Shown piece by piece: positions 1 to 7,546 of a stretch of DNA of 34,663 nucleotides. The position numbers were made by a program, and so were the translations under genes. The DNA is from Deltaproteobacteria bacterium. Lineage in GTDB: Bacteria; Desulfobacterota; Desulfobulbia; Desulfobulbales; Desulfurivibrionaceae. The notes beneath the pieces were generated by a model, which worked only from the letters and a program-made list of their open reading frames with translations, was not told the origin of the DNA and did no database searches. Where the stretch lies: positions 1 through 34,663 of the forward strand of contig JAPLJH010000085.1 of NCBI GenBank assembly GCA_026388695.1, given 5' to 3'. The number at the start of each line of letters is the position of its first letter. Position 1 is the first letter of the stretch.

Positions 1-202
1 GGTTGAAGGCTGGAGCAGGGAAACAGATCTTTTGCTGGAAGGGAGGACCCGTTTTCAGGCCCCGGAGATAGATGGCTGTGTCTATATCAATGCTGGTGTA
101 GGCAACCCCGGAGATATTGTGGATGTTCGGATCACCGAGGCCCATCCCTATGATCTCGTTGGTGAGATTGTCGAGCCAGGGCAGGAGGAAAACGACAGCT
201 AA
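1..202 (+). CDS. rimO: Ribosomal protein uS12 methylthiotransferase RimO, C-terminal end (partial)
   Basis: The frame beginning at base 2 is open from the window edge to a TAA at 200-202 and gives the last 66 residues of a protein. The sequence reads as a TRAM domain: a run of [13 protein letters not shown], then VYINAG, a [12 protein letters not shown] strand and YDLVGEIVE near the end, which is the usual tail of RimO. RimO is a radical-SAM enzyme that adds a methylthio group to a conserved Asp of ribosomal protein S12; the TRAM domain contacts the substrate. The radical-SAM part lies outside the window. MiaB, a relative, also ends in a TRAM domain, but the short acidic end after YDLVGEIVE fits RimO better. 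Its stop codon overlaps the stop of the convergent IHF/HU-like gene. Confidence 0.85.
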   Translation, partial: VEGWSRETDLLLEGRTRFQAPEIDGCVYINAGVGNPGDIVDVRITEAHPYDLVGEIVEPGQEENDS

Positions 203-483
203 TCAGTCGATTCGTTGACCCGTTCCTTCAGTTCCTTGCCGACCTTGAAGAAGGGAAGTTTTTTCGGCTTGACCTTGATTTTCTCTCCGGTTTTTGGGTT
301 GCGGCCGAAATACGAGTCGTATTCCTTGACCACAAAACTGCCAAAGCCACGAATTTCTATGCTCTCGCCCTTTGCCAGGGCATCGCCCATGGCGTCAAGG
401 ATGGTAGTCACGGCTGAGCTCGCGTCCCGTAAGGGAACATGCATCTCTTCAGCAAGTGCTTCGATCAACTCCGATTTGTTCAT
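199..483 (-). CDS. ihfB: IHF-beta / HU family DNA-binding protein
   Basis: A 94-residue protein of the HU/IHF nucleoid family, which binds and bends DNA as a dimer. It starts [13 protein letters not shown] and carries the family signature IEIRGFGSF (about residues 42-50), then [10 protein letters not shown] at the tip of the DNA-wrapping arm and [14 protein letters not shown] at the end. IEIRGFGSF and the GKELKERVN end are closer to IHF beta than to HU, but without its partner subunit in view the assignment stays at family level. I chose ATG 483 because GGAGAAGG lies just upstream; the longer open frame adds 20 residues with no ribosome site. The TAG stop at 199-201 overlaps the TAA of rimO, so the two genes converge with no gap. 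A sigma-70-like promoter lies at 542-571. Confidence 0.9.
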   Translation of the reverse strand: MNKSELIEALAEEMHVPLRDASSAVTTILDAMGDALAKGESIEIRGFGSFVVKEYDSYFGRNPKTGEKIKVKPKKLPFFKVGKELKERVNESTD

Positions 484-541
484 CGTCCTTCTCCGATGTA
501 TTGCCGTTAAAAAAACAAGATTAAATACAGCAAGATAAAAC

Positions 542-571
542 ATCTTAAACAGCTAAGTATTGAATTGTAAA
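542..571 (-). promoter_or_regulatory. Predicted sigma-70 promoter of the IHF/HU-like gene
   Basis: On the minus strand TTTACA (566-571) and TAAGAT (542-547) are separated by 18 bases, each one base off consensus. The predicted start near 535 gives a leader of about 50 bases before the ATG at 483. The site sits in an AT-rich gap between this gene and rluB. Confidence 0.5.
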
Positions 572-582
572 GAGGATTTTTT

Positions 583-1296
583 TTAAGAGGAAATAAGGGC
601 GAGATCCGCAGGGGTGAGTCGCCGGTATTTACCGGTGGGCAAGGCGCCAAGCCGCAGGCCTCCGTACGCGATGCGCTTGAGCGTGAGAACCCGGTGGCCG
701 ATGGCCGCAAACATCATGCGGACCTGTCGTTTTCTCCCTTCGTGGATGGTGATTTCCAGGGTGGTGGTTACGGGTTCCTGGGCAATGATAGCGACCCTGG
801 CTGGCCAGGTTTTTTTCCCTTCAAGCTCGATCCCCTGCTCAAGCGCCTGGATTTTTTCAGGTGTTGGCAGTCCGGGCACGGTGGCCTGGTAGGTGCGCTC
901 TATTTCAAAACGTGGGTGGAGAATGCGTTCGGCAAAATCGCCGTCATTGGTCAGAATGAGCGCTCCTTCCGTATCGAAATCGAGGCGGCCCACGGGAAAG
1001 ACTCGACTGGTGATGCCGGTGAGCAGGGAGGAGACAATGGGCCTGCCCTGCGGGTCGTTGAGGGTGGTGACATAGCCCCGGGGCTTGTTGAGCAGGAGAT
1101 ATATTTTTTCTTCCTCCAGGCGCAGGGGGCGGCCTTCAAAAGCGATAGCCTGCTTGTCCGGGTCAACCCGGACACCCATTTCAGTGACGACCTTGCCGTC
1201 CACCGTTACTTTTCCCTGGCGGATCAGTTCTTCGGCATTGCGTCGGGAGGCGAGACCGGCCTTGGCCAGGATTTTTTGCAACCGTTCTTCGGGCAT
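583..1296 (-). CDS. rluB: 23S rRNA pseudouridine synthase, RluB/RsuA family
   Basis: A 237-residue protein. Residues 3-60 form an S4 RNA-binding domain (RLQKILAKAGLASRRNAEELI, then GKVTVDGKVV). The catalytic domain follows, with NKPRGYVTT and the family active-site motif GRLDFDTEGALILTNDGD, where the first Asp is the nucleophile that isomerises uridine. The C-terminal HEGRKRQVRMMFAAIGHRV block is typical of RluB/RluE/RluF/RsuA. Length and the presence of the S4 domain favour RluB (position 2605 in E. coli numbering) over RsuA, though the exact target cannot be read from sequence. The start is ATG 1296. It lies upstream of the IHF/HU-like gene on the same strand, but that gene has its own likely promoter. 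Confidence 0.9.
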   Translation of the reverse strand: MPEERLQKILAKAGLASRRNAEELIRQGKVTVDGKVVTEMGVRVDPDKQAIAFEGRPLRLEEEKIYLLLNKPRGYVTTLNDPQGRPIVSSLLTGITSRVFPVGRLDFDTEGALILTNDGDFAERILHPRFEIERTYQATVPGLPTPEKIQALEQGIELEGKKTWPARVAIIAQEPVTTTLEITIHEGRKRQVRMMFAAIGHRVLTLKRIAYGGLRLGALPTGKYRRLTPADLALISS

Positions 1297-1396
1297 GGAA
1301 GTGTACTTTGGGGGTCAGGCGCGGCAGGGCGCGACAGGAGTGCAGCAGGAAAACAGGCCCTTAAGGGGGGGATGTTTTGGATGGGGGAACAGCGGT

Positions 1397-1831
1397 TCAG
1401 GCATGGTAGTCGCCGCGTCTCAGCTTGGTGGCCTCGACATAGGAGGCTGTGGCCACCCGTTCAAGCAGGGAAGAAAGGGGGTTGTTTGCTGGGAGCTGAT
1501 TTTTCAGATTGACCAGAGCTGCGGTATCATTTTCAAGGGCGGCGGCAAAGGGCTCAAGATCTTGGGCGGAAAAAGCAGGATTGCCTAAGGCGGCGCTGAA
1601 TTTTTCCAGGGTGTTGATGGTGTCTTCCGTCAGGGTCAGGCCATCCAGCTTGAGGGCTGCGGGGATTGGCGCGGCGGCGGAAACTGTCGCTATGCCTGTG
1701 GTGGCTGGGCTTTTGGCTGCGGCCAGTTCCTGGGCAAGAATCTCTTGAAAAGAGGCGCCCGTGGCTGAGGCGGAACCCTTGCCGATGGTTGAAATATCCT
1801 GCTGGCCAGGAGTAATCGCGGTGATCTTCAT
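1397..1831 (-). CDS. Conserved-looking protein of unknown function, 144 aa
   Basis: I do not recognise this protein. It starts MKITAITPG and has a low-complexity, Ala/Ser/Thr-rich first third containing SFQEILAQELAAAK. A middle section follows (LDGLTLTEDTINTLEKFSAALGNP), then a helical end with NPLSSLLERVATASYVEATKLRRGDY. There is no signal peptide, membrane segment or metal motif. The short SFQEILAQ segment in a disordered start recalls N-termini of some flagellar hook-length or export-associated proteins, which is only a resemblance. The start at 1831 is preferred to the longer frame from 1897 because GGAGCG sits 8 bases upstream. It is on the minus strand between the decarboxylase and rluB and could be cotranscribed with either. 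Confidence 0.6.
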   Translation of the reverse strand: MKITAITPGQQDISTIGKGSASATGASFQEILAQELAAAKSPATTGIATVSAAAPIPAALKLDGLTLTEDTINTLEKFSAALGNPAFSAQDLEPFAAALENDTAALVNLKNQLPANNPLSSLLERVATASYVEATKLRRGDYHA

Positions 1832-1931
1832 GATGGACGCTCCATGGTTATTGATTGCCCTGTCTATAACATAGCTATTCGGCACAAGGATCGTCAATCT
1901 TTAAGAGAAAGATGGGGAGAAATTTCTCTGC

Positions 1932-3716
1932 TCAGCGAAAGCGGGGCGGCAGGATATCGCTGATTTTTTCATCAACCAGCCGTCGGGTTTTTTCATCCAC
2001 AGCAAGAACCTCCGGGTACCAAGGTTTCAGGCGGCAGTCAAAGATGATGGGCGGGGTCAGGCCGGGGTGGAAGCGGCGCAGTTCGGTTGCGGCCGCATGG
2101 ATATCGGCCGCCGGCTCAAAGCGGGTGAAAACGGTCCAGAGAAATTCCTGGAGATTTTCCGTGGCAGCCTTGGCATCGTCAACCAGCACCACCACCTGCC
2201 AGTCGGCCAGCGCCGGGCAGTGGGCCAGGCGGGCGGGGAGATCCTGTTGCGAAGCAAATCCATCCCCTTGAACCACCAGGGTGCCGGGGAGAAAGACCTC
2301 TGCTTTGGCGCAGCCCTGGGGCAGTTCGCCGTGGAAGGCCTCGGGTAGGATACGGCGGGGTTCCTTGCCAAGCCCCATCATCATGGCCTTGGAGCCGTTG
2401 TTCACCGAGGGGCCGGTGTAATCCAGGGTGTCTTGGGAGACATTGGCAAAGACGAAAAGATCGGTCTGCCAGTTGATCCGCTCCAGCACATGGACCCACA
2501 GCTTTTTGAAGTCCGTCACCTCAATCTCGCCGTCGGTGAGGATCAGAAATTTGGTGAGCGACAACTGCCCTTCGCCCAGGATGCGCAGGCCCGAGGCAAA
2601 GGCCTCGCGGGGGTAGCGGTTGGTGATTTTGGCTGCGGCCAGGCAGTGGAAGCCGGTTTCGCCAAAGGTCTTGAGCTGGCGCACCCCGTTCATCACCAGG
2701 GGGAAGAGCGGGGAAAGCAGGTCCTGGAGATAGTCGCCGATGTAAAAATCCTCCTGCCGGGGGCGACCCACCACCGTGGCCGGATATATGGCGTCGCGGC
2801 GGTGGTAGAGTCGTTCCACGTGGAAGACCGGGTAGTCGTGGGTGAGGGAGTTGTAGCCGTAATGGTCGCCGAAGGGTCCTTCGGGTCGCCGCATATGGGG
2901 CGGGACAAAACCCTTGGCCGCGAACTCGGCGTGGGCAACCAGGGGATGGCCACCTGCCGGATCGCGGGTCATGGGCAGCTTTTCCCCGAGCAGTAGGGAG
3001 GCCAGCATCAGTTCCGGGATGTTTTCCGGCAGGGGGGCAATGGCTGCCAGCATCAGGGCTGGCGGCCCTCCGATGAACAGGGTCATGGGCAGGGCCTCGT
3101 TGCGGCCCTCTGCGGCATGGTAGTGGTAGCCGCCGCCCTTGTGGATTTGCCAGTGGATGCCGGTGGTGCGGTCATCAAAGCGTTGGATGCGGTACATGCC
3201 CAGGTTGTGGCCCCGGCCATCCGGGTGTTCGGTGTAGACCAGGGGCAGCGTGACAAAGGCGCCGCCGTCTGTGGACCAGGAGGTGAGCAGGGGCAGCTCG
3301 CTCAGCCGGGCCGGACTCTGGCAGACCTCCAGTATGGGGGCCTTGTCCGCCGGGACCTTTTTTAGGCCCACCTTGGTGGCCTGACCCAGCAGGGAGCGCA
3401 TCTCCCAGATCTTGCTTAAGTTCGGCGGCATCAGGGTTTCCGCTGCCCGGACCAGATCGGCCACGAATTGTTGGGGCCGTTTGCCAAAGGCCAGTTCAAG
3501 TCGGCGGGCCGTGCCGAAGAGGTTGGTGACCACCGGAAAGCTGCTGCCTTTGACATTGGTGAAAAGCAGGGCCGGGCCGCCTTGGGCGATCACCCGACGA
3601 TGAATCTCGGCAATCTCCAGATGCGGGTCAACCGGGGTGGAAACCTCGAGCAGGGAATCTTCCCGGCGCAGTATTTCGAGAAAGGCCCGGAGATCTCTGA
3701 TAATATTCTGGCTCAC
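1932..3716 (-). CDS. UbiD-family (prenyl-FMN-dependent) decarboxylase, menaquinone-type
   Basis: A 594-residue UbiD-family protein. Visible family signatures are DLRAFLEILRREDSLLEV at the start, NLGMYRIQ (171-178), the GGYHYH region near 195-200, EGPFGDHYGY (279-288, holding the catalytic acid region) and an HVER block near 299. UbiD enzymes reversibly decarboxylate aromatic or unsaturated acids using prenylated FMN made by a UbiX partner; no ubiX is in the window. The length, about 100 residues over E. coli UbiD, matches the long branch found in futalosine-pathway menaquinone makers (the MqnL-like group), which would suit an anaerobe that uses menaquinone. This substrate is inferred, not shown. 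The start is GTG 3716, with AAGGAG 9-10 bases upstream. Confidence 0.88.
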   Translation of the reverse strand: MSQNIIRDLRAFLEILRREDSLLEVSTPVDPHLEIAEIHRRVIAQGGPALLFTNVKGSSFPVVTNLFGTARRLELAFGKRPQQFVADLVRAAETLMPPNLSKIWEMRSLLGQATKVGLKKVPADKAPILEVCQSPARLSELPLLTSWSTDGGAFVTLPLVYTEHPDGRGHNLGMYRIQRFDDRTTGIHWQIHKGGGYHYHAAEGRNEALPMTLFIGGPPALMLAAIAPLPENIPELMLASLLLGEKLPMTRDPAGGHPLVAHAEFAAKGFVPPHMRRPEGPFGDHYGYNSLTHDYPVFHVERLYHRRDAIYPATVVGRPRQEDFYIGDYLQDLLSPLFPLVMNGVRQLKTFGETGFHCLAAAKITNRYPREAFASGLRILGEGQLSLTKFLILTDGEIEVTDFKKLWVHVLERINWQTDLFVFANVSQDTLDYTGPSVNNGSKAMMMGLGKEPRRILPEAFHGELPQGCAKAEVFLPGTLVVQGDGFASQQDLPARLAHCPALADWQVVVLVDDAKAATENLQEFLWTVFTRFEPAADIHAAATELRRFHPGLTPPIIFDCRLKPWYPEVLAVDEKTRRLVDEKISDILPPRFR

Positions 3717-3828
3717 CTTTGCGCTCTCCTTGATGATATGCTATTTTGTGAGTATAAATGATGGGTTAATTCTTGATGGACTCGGCCCCGGCTCACGAAT
3801 ACGACATGGGGGGTGGAATTTGGTGCCA

Positions 3829-4074
3829 TCAATCCTTGAGAAACAGACGATGGTACTCCTTTTCGCTACAATGCTTATGCATCAGGCGGGAAAGAAAATC
3901 AAGAAGCGAGGTGATTTCGCTTTCTTCCAGCCGAGGGATGAGGGTCTGTAGGAAGGCTGGTTCGGCGAATCGTTGCAGAAATGCCGCCAGGGAACGCTCA
4001 TCGGTTTCCCGGTTCAGGCCAAAGCAGATGTTTGCCGCTTTCAGGGGAGTGGGGGGTGTTTTTCTGGTGTTCAT
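3829..4074 (-). CDS. Small cytoplasmic protein of unknown function, 81 aa
   Basis: An 81-residue soluble protein beginning MNTRKTPPTPLKAANICFGL and ending SEKEYHRLFLKD. Two amphipathic helices dominate (SLAAFLQRFAEP and ITSLLDFLSRLMHKHCSEKEYH). No catalytic or metal motif is evident and I cannot name a family. I chose ATG 4074, with GGAAG upstream, because the longer frame to 4353 runs antisense through the PilZ gene. Only 30 bases separate it from the divergent PilZ start, so the promoters must overlap one of the two genes. The UbiD-family gene follows 112 bases downstream on the same strand. Confidence 0.65.
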   Translation of the reverse strand: MNTRKTPPTPLKAANICFGLNRETDERSLAAFLQRFAEPAFLQTLIPRLEESEITSLLDFLSRLMHKHCSEKEYHRLFLKD

Positions 4075-4104
4075 AGCAGCTTCCGGTAATATTGGGTTAA
4101 AAAA

Positions 4105-4839
4105 ATGATCGCTTTTAAAAGCAGTAATGGAAAAAAAACAGGGCAGTGGATAACCCTGGAAAACGGGACCCAATCCACCGAGTCTCCGGAGCTGATCCGC
4201 ATGGCCCTTGACCGGCTGCGGGAAAAAAGAGAGCTTGTTTCCCTGGTGCACAAAGGCTATCAGTCTCCCAAAACGGTCATCGTCAACTACGATAACCGGA
4301 TGCTTGAGATTGACAAGCCCATTGACTGGCCCGGAACCCAGGAAATTATCCATATCCTGTTCAAGGACGAAACCATGGTCTGGAACAAGGTGCGGGTCCA
4401 GGTGACGCGCACCACCGAGAGCAGCATCTTCACCGAGTTTCCTTCAACCCTGTTCCGCCTGCAGCGTCGAACCAACTATCGGGTTGGCGTGCCCCACGGC
4501 AGCACGGTTATGTTCATGCATAAAAATGAAATGCGTCAGGGGTTCCAGGTCATTGATGTCAGCGCCAACGGTATTTTCGTATGCACGGACAGGTTTGCTC
4601 CCCTTGAGCCAGGGGATATCCTCCTTGATCTGGCGGTGTTTTTTCCCGGCGCTGGCACCGGGCTGAGCGCGGGTACCTACATGAACATTAGCAAGGCAAA
4701 GGTAATGCGGGCAACCCGGGGAGACAATAAAAAATATTGTTACGGCATCCTTTTTGATCTTACCAAGGGAGAAGAAGAAACGCTTCTCCAGTATGTGCGT
4801 CTGCGGGAGCGGGATCTGTTGCGCAAAGGGATGTTTTGA
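4105..4839 (+). CDS. PilZ-domain protein, YcgR-like c-di-GMP effector
   Basis: A 244-residue protein with a YcgR-like N-terminal beta-rich domain (about 25-110) and a C-terminal PilZ domain (about 117-240). The c-di-GMP contacts are visible: the RxxxR motif inside RRTNYR (R122 and R126) and the DxSxxG motif DVSANG (151-156). YcgR-type proteins bind c-di-GMP and typically slow flagellar rotation or switch surface behaviour. No flagellar genes are in the window, so the target is unknown. There is no signal peptide, so it should act in the cytosol. The ATG at 4105 has only a weak ribosome site, and a stop just upstream in frame prevents extension. A second protein of the same build is encoded at 31988-32701. 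It converges on the YjbQ-family gene with a 30-base gap. Confidence 0.85.
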   Translation: MIAFKSSNGKKTGQWITLENGTQSTESPELIRMALDRLREKRELVSLVHKGYQSPKTVIVNYDNRMLEIDKPIDWPGTQEIIHILFKDETMVWNKVRVQVTRTTESSIFTEFPSTLFRLQRRTNYRVGVPHGSTVMFMHKNEMRQGFQVIDVSANGIFVCTDRFAPLEPGDILLDLAVFFPGAGTGLSAGTYMNISKAKVMRATRGDNKKYCYGILFDLTKGEEETLLQYVRLRERDLLRKGMF

Positions 4840-4869
4840 TTTTTCCCCCGTGTGTTGTGGCAAGAATGG

Positions 4870-5265
4870 CTAGGCAATGCGCCACAAGACCTTGCGGGAG
4901 CGGGGTCCGTCAAACTCGCAGAAGAATATTTTTTGCCAGGTGCCAAGTTGTAGACGGCCATTTTGAATGAAGACCGTTACCGAGCTGCCGACAAGCGAGG
5001 CCATGACATGGGCCGGAGAATTTCCCTCCAGATGCTGGTAGGGGTGGTTCATCGGCACGATTTTTTGCAGGGCGGCAAGAATATCAGTCTGTACGGCGGG
5101 GTCTGCCCCTTCGTTGACGGTCAGCCCGGCGGTGGTATGGGGGTTGTACACATGGCAGATGCCAGCCACAATACCGTTTGCTTCCACGGCTTTTTGCACC
5201 TGGGCGGTGATGTCGACAAATTGCATGGTCTGTGAGGTGGAAACGGCAAAGGTTCCTGCTGGCAT
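4870..5265 (-). CDS. YjbQ / UPF0047 family protein
   Basis: A 131-residue protein of the YjbQ family (secondary thiamine-phosphate synthase enzyme family, formerly UPF0047). The family blocks are present: FVDITAQVQKAV near the start, HVYNPHTTAGLTVNEGADP (about 43-61) with the conserved His, HLEGNSPAHVMASLVG in the middle, and GTWQKIFFCEFDGPRSRKV near the end. Some members can make thiamine phosphate in vitro, but the physiological role is unsettled. The start is ATG 5265 with AGGAG 7 bases upstream; the longer frame to 5475 is rejected. It diverges from the metallo-beta-lactamase-fold gene at 5405. A TTGACA at 5356-5361 on this strand has only a 15-base spacer to TATAGT, so a promoter is possible but imperfect. 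Confidence 0.85.
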   Translation of the reverse strand: MPAGTFAVSTSQTMQFVDITAQVQKAVEANGIVAGICHVYNPHTTAGLTVNEGADPAVQTDILAALQKIVPMNHPYQHLEGNSPAHVMASLVGSSVTVFIQNGRLQLGTWQKIFFCEFDGPRSRKVLWRIA

Positions 5266-5404
5266 GGAAGATCTCCTGGGCCGAAATGATGAGGGGCAAC
5301 GGCTTAAGTTCTGCAAGAAAACTGTACGGTTATGACTATAATAGATTGCGGAACGTGTCAAATTGATTATAGAGCGGATTGGGTAGAAATATGGAAGGGG
5401 GGCT

Positions 5405-6037
5405 ATGCTAGAAAAAGTTTTAGAAAATCTGCACTGGCTCGGCCATGATGCATTTCTGCTGCGGGCGGGGGGCAAGAGTATCTATTTCGACCCTTTCCAA
5501 CTTGGTCCTGGGTTGCCGCCTGCGGATATCATCTGTATTTCCCATGCGCATTACGACCACTGTTCTCCCGAGGATGTCCTTGCGATCCAACAGCCTTCCA
5601 CCCTCATTTTTACCGAAAAACAGGCTGCGGCAAAACTTAAGGGGAAGATCGTAACCCTTGTCCCGGGCGAGCGTCGCGAGTTGGAGGGTATTACCCTTGA
5701 GACGGTTCCAGCCTACAATACCAATAAGCAGTTTCATCCCCAGGCCAATGGCTGGCTGGGGTTTATCCTCACCGTTGACGGAGTGCGGGTGTACCATGCG
5801 GGTGACACCGATTATATCCCGGAGATGAGCAATATCCGGGCGGATATTGCCCTGCTGCCTGTTTCCGGCACCTACGTGATGACCGCCGAGGAAGCAGCGC
5901 AGGCGGCCATCGTTATCGGCCCTAAGATTGCGGTACCCATGCACTATGCTTCCAGTGTCGGGACAAGCGATGATGCGGATCGTTTTGCCGCAGCGCTTTG
6001 CGGACGGATACGGGTGGAAATCCTTGGCCGTGGATAA
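5405..6037 (+). CDS. Metallo-beta-lactamase-fold hydrolase (YtkL/UPF0173-like)
   Basis: A 210-residue metal-dependent hydrolase. The metal-binding HxHxDH motif is HAHYDH (47-52); further ligands are expected in HAGDTD (131-136) and PMHY (H180 at 178-181). The start, ENLHWLGHDAFLLR, and the compact size match the UPF0173/YtkL group, whose substrates are mostly unknown. It has no export signal. The ATG follows a GGAAGGGGGG ribosome site. Its stop (6035-6037) overlaps the proposed start of the precorrin-2 dehydrogenase gene, so it is probably the first gene of the tetrapyrrole cluster. A direct role in tetrapyrrole synthesis is not implied by the fold. Confidence 0.85.
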   Translation: MLEKVLENLHWLGHDAFLLRAGGKSIYFDPFQLGPGLPPADIICISHAHYDHCSPEDVLAIQQPSTLIFTEKQAAAKLKGKIVTLVPGERRELEGITLETVPAYNTNKQFHPQANGWLGFILTVDGVRVYHAGDTDYIPEMSNIRADIALLPVSGTYVMTAEEAAQAAIVIGPKIAVPMHYASSVGTSDDADRFAAALCGRIRVEILGRG

Positions 6038-6734
6038 TCCTCGATATTTCCCGGTCTGTCTCAAGATCGCCGGGCGGCAATGCCTGGTCATCGGCGGCGG
6101 ACGGGTTGGCGAGCGCAAGGTGCAAGGGCTGCTGGCCCATGGCGCGTTGGTCACGGTGATCAGTCCAGAGTTGAGCGAGACGCTCTCCGCCTTGCAACAG
6201 GCCGGAACCATTGCCTGGCTGCCCCGTCTGTATCAGGAAGGGGATCTGGCCGGTTTTTTTCTGGTCATTGCCTGCACCGATGACCCGGTGGTGCAGGAGT
6301 GGATTCATACCGAGGCTGCGGAGCGGAACATCTTGCTCAATGTGGCGGATGTGCCGAAATGGTGTAATTTTATTCTCCCGGCCACGGCACGGCGGGGAGA
6401 CCTGTCCATTTCCGTTTCCACCGCAGGAAAAAGCCCGGCCTTGGCCAGCGCTCTGCGCCAGGCGTTGGAGGTCCAGTTTGGCCCGGAATATGGGGCCTTG
6501 GTGAATATCCTCGGCGCCCTGCGCGACACTGTCCTGGCCAGCGGCAGGCCGCACGCGGAAAACAAGGTGATTTTTGCCCGGTTGGCCGACCCCGAGATGG
6601 CGGTCTGGATTAAAGATGGCCTCTGGCAAAAGCTTGCCGCCCATATTCAGGAAGTCTTGGGTCCGGATGTTCCCCTTGCCTGCTTGGAGGCGGCCCGGCA
6701 GGAATACCAACGATCTTCAGGAGCGACGCGATGA
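6030..6734 (+). CDS. Precorrin-2 dehydrogenase / sirohydrochlorin ferrochelatase (CysG N-terminal type)
   Basis: A 234-residue stand-alone homologue of the N-terminal half of CysG (Met8/YlnF/SirC type), converting precorrin-2 to sirohydrochlorin with NAD and possibly inserting iron. It has a dinucleotide fold VIGGGRVGERK (20-30), ACTDD (81-85), NVADVPKWCNFILPA (104-118) and STAGKSPALA (130-139), all family hallmarks. Sirohydrochlorin feeds both siroheme for dissimilatory sulfite reductase and the siroheme-dependent heme route of sulfate reducers. I chose GTG 6030 because it gives the normal short N-terminus; TTG 6024 is 6 bases after a GGTGG and is an alternative. The frame also runs further upstream inside the hydrolase gene and is rejected there. 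It overlaps the hydrolase gene upstream by 8 bases and the CcsA-like gene downstream by 4 (ATGA). Confidence 0.88.
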   Translation: MDNPRYFPVCLKIAGRQCLVIGGGRVGERKVQGLLAHGALVTVISPELSETLSALQQAGTIAWLPRLYQEGDLAGFFLVIACTDDPVVQEWIHTEAAERNILLNVADVPKWCNFILPATARRGDLSISVSTAGKSPALASALRQALEVQFGPEYGALVNILGALRDTVLASGRPHAENKVIFARLADPEMAVWIKDGLWQKLAAHIQEVLGPDVPLACLEAARQEYQRSSGATR

Positions 6735-7546
6735 CCCTGTTTTTTCAACTCACCCTGTATCTGTACCTCCTGGCCACCGCAGTGTATGTGGTCCATTTCC
6801 TCTCCCAGCACAAACAGGTGCGGGCCGTTGCCAGGGCGATTCTTCTAGCGGGCGGCATCCTGCATACCGTGTATTTCGTTGTCCGGTACGTTGCTGCCGG
6901 ACATACCCCCCTGACCAGCAGCCATGAAGCGGTTTCCTTTTTTGCCTGGTCCATGACCTGGGCATTTTTGTCTTTCTGGTGGCGGTATCGGGTAAAAAAC
7001 TTTGGCGTCTTTGTTTCGCCGCTCATTTCTCTTTTGATGCTGATCGCTGCCTTTTCCTCCCAGGAAATGGCGCCGCTGCCCCCGGCCCTGAGGAGCAACT
7101 GGCTTCCGGTGCATGCCAGTATCGCCATCATGGCCAACGGTTTTCTGGCCCTGGCTTTCTGCGGCGGGGTTATGTATCTCTTGCAGGAGCGGGAGATCAA
7201 GAAGAAGAAATTTGGGATATTTTACAGCCGGTTACCCTCTCTGGAAGCGCTTGATAATCTCAACCAGCACTGCCTGGCCCTGGGTTTTCTGCTGCTGACC
7301 CTGGGGATCATCACCGGTTCCGTCTGGGCAAAACAGGCCTGGGGCGCATACTGGCAGTGGGATCCCAAGGAAACCTGGTCGCTGATCACCTGGCTCATCT
7401 ACGCGGCTATTCTGCACCAGCGGCTCACCATGGGTTGGCGGCGCAGACGGGCGGCGATCATGGCCATTGTCGGGTTTGCCGCAGTTCTTTTCACCCTCTG
7501 GGGTGTGACCTATCTCTTGGGGGGAGTGCATTCCTATGTTGGCTGA
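6731..7546 (+). CDS. CcsA/HemX-like membrane protein (cytochrome c assembly family)
   Basis: A 271-residue integral membrane protein with about eight hydrophobic segments. The heme-handling tryptophan-rich motif is WGAYWQWDPKETWSL (204-218), and candidate heme-ligand histidines lie in PVHAS (H128) and GGVHSY near the end. The family includes CcsA/CcsB subunits of system II cytochrome c synthase and HemX, which is often found next to hemA. Position between precorrin-2 dehydrogenase and hemA, with a 4-base ATGA overlap upstream and an 11-base overlap downstream, makes the HemX-like label natural. A role in covalent heme attachment is equally possible because no separate ResB partner is visible. 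It would sit in the inner membrane. Confidence 0.85.
   Translation: MTLFFQLTLYLYLLATAVYVVHFLSQHKQVRAVARAILLAGGILHTVYFVVRYVAAGHTPLTSSHEAVSFFAWSMTWAFLSFWWRYRVKNFGVFVSPLISLLMLIAAFSSQEMAPLPPALRSNWLPVHASIAIMANGFLALAFCGGVMYLLQEREIKKKKFGIFYSRLPSLEALDNLNQHCLALGFLLLTLGIITGSVWAKQAWGAYWQWDPKETWSLITWLIYAAILHQRLTMGWRRRRAAIMAIVGFAAVLFTLWGVTYLLGGVHSYVG

Noticed and set aside
4145-4153. Single DnaA-box-like TTATCCACT on the minus strand
   Set aside because: It is one isolated site inside the PilZ coding sequence, with no cluster or AT-rich unwinding region, so not an origin even though the rpmH-mnmE cluster is often near oriC.
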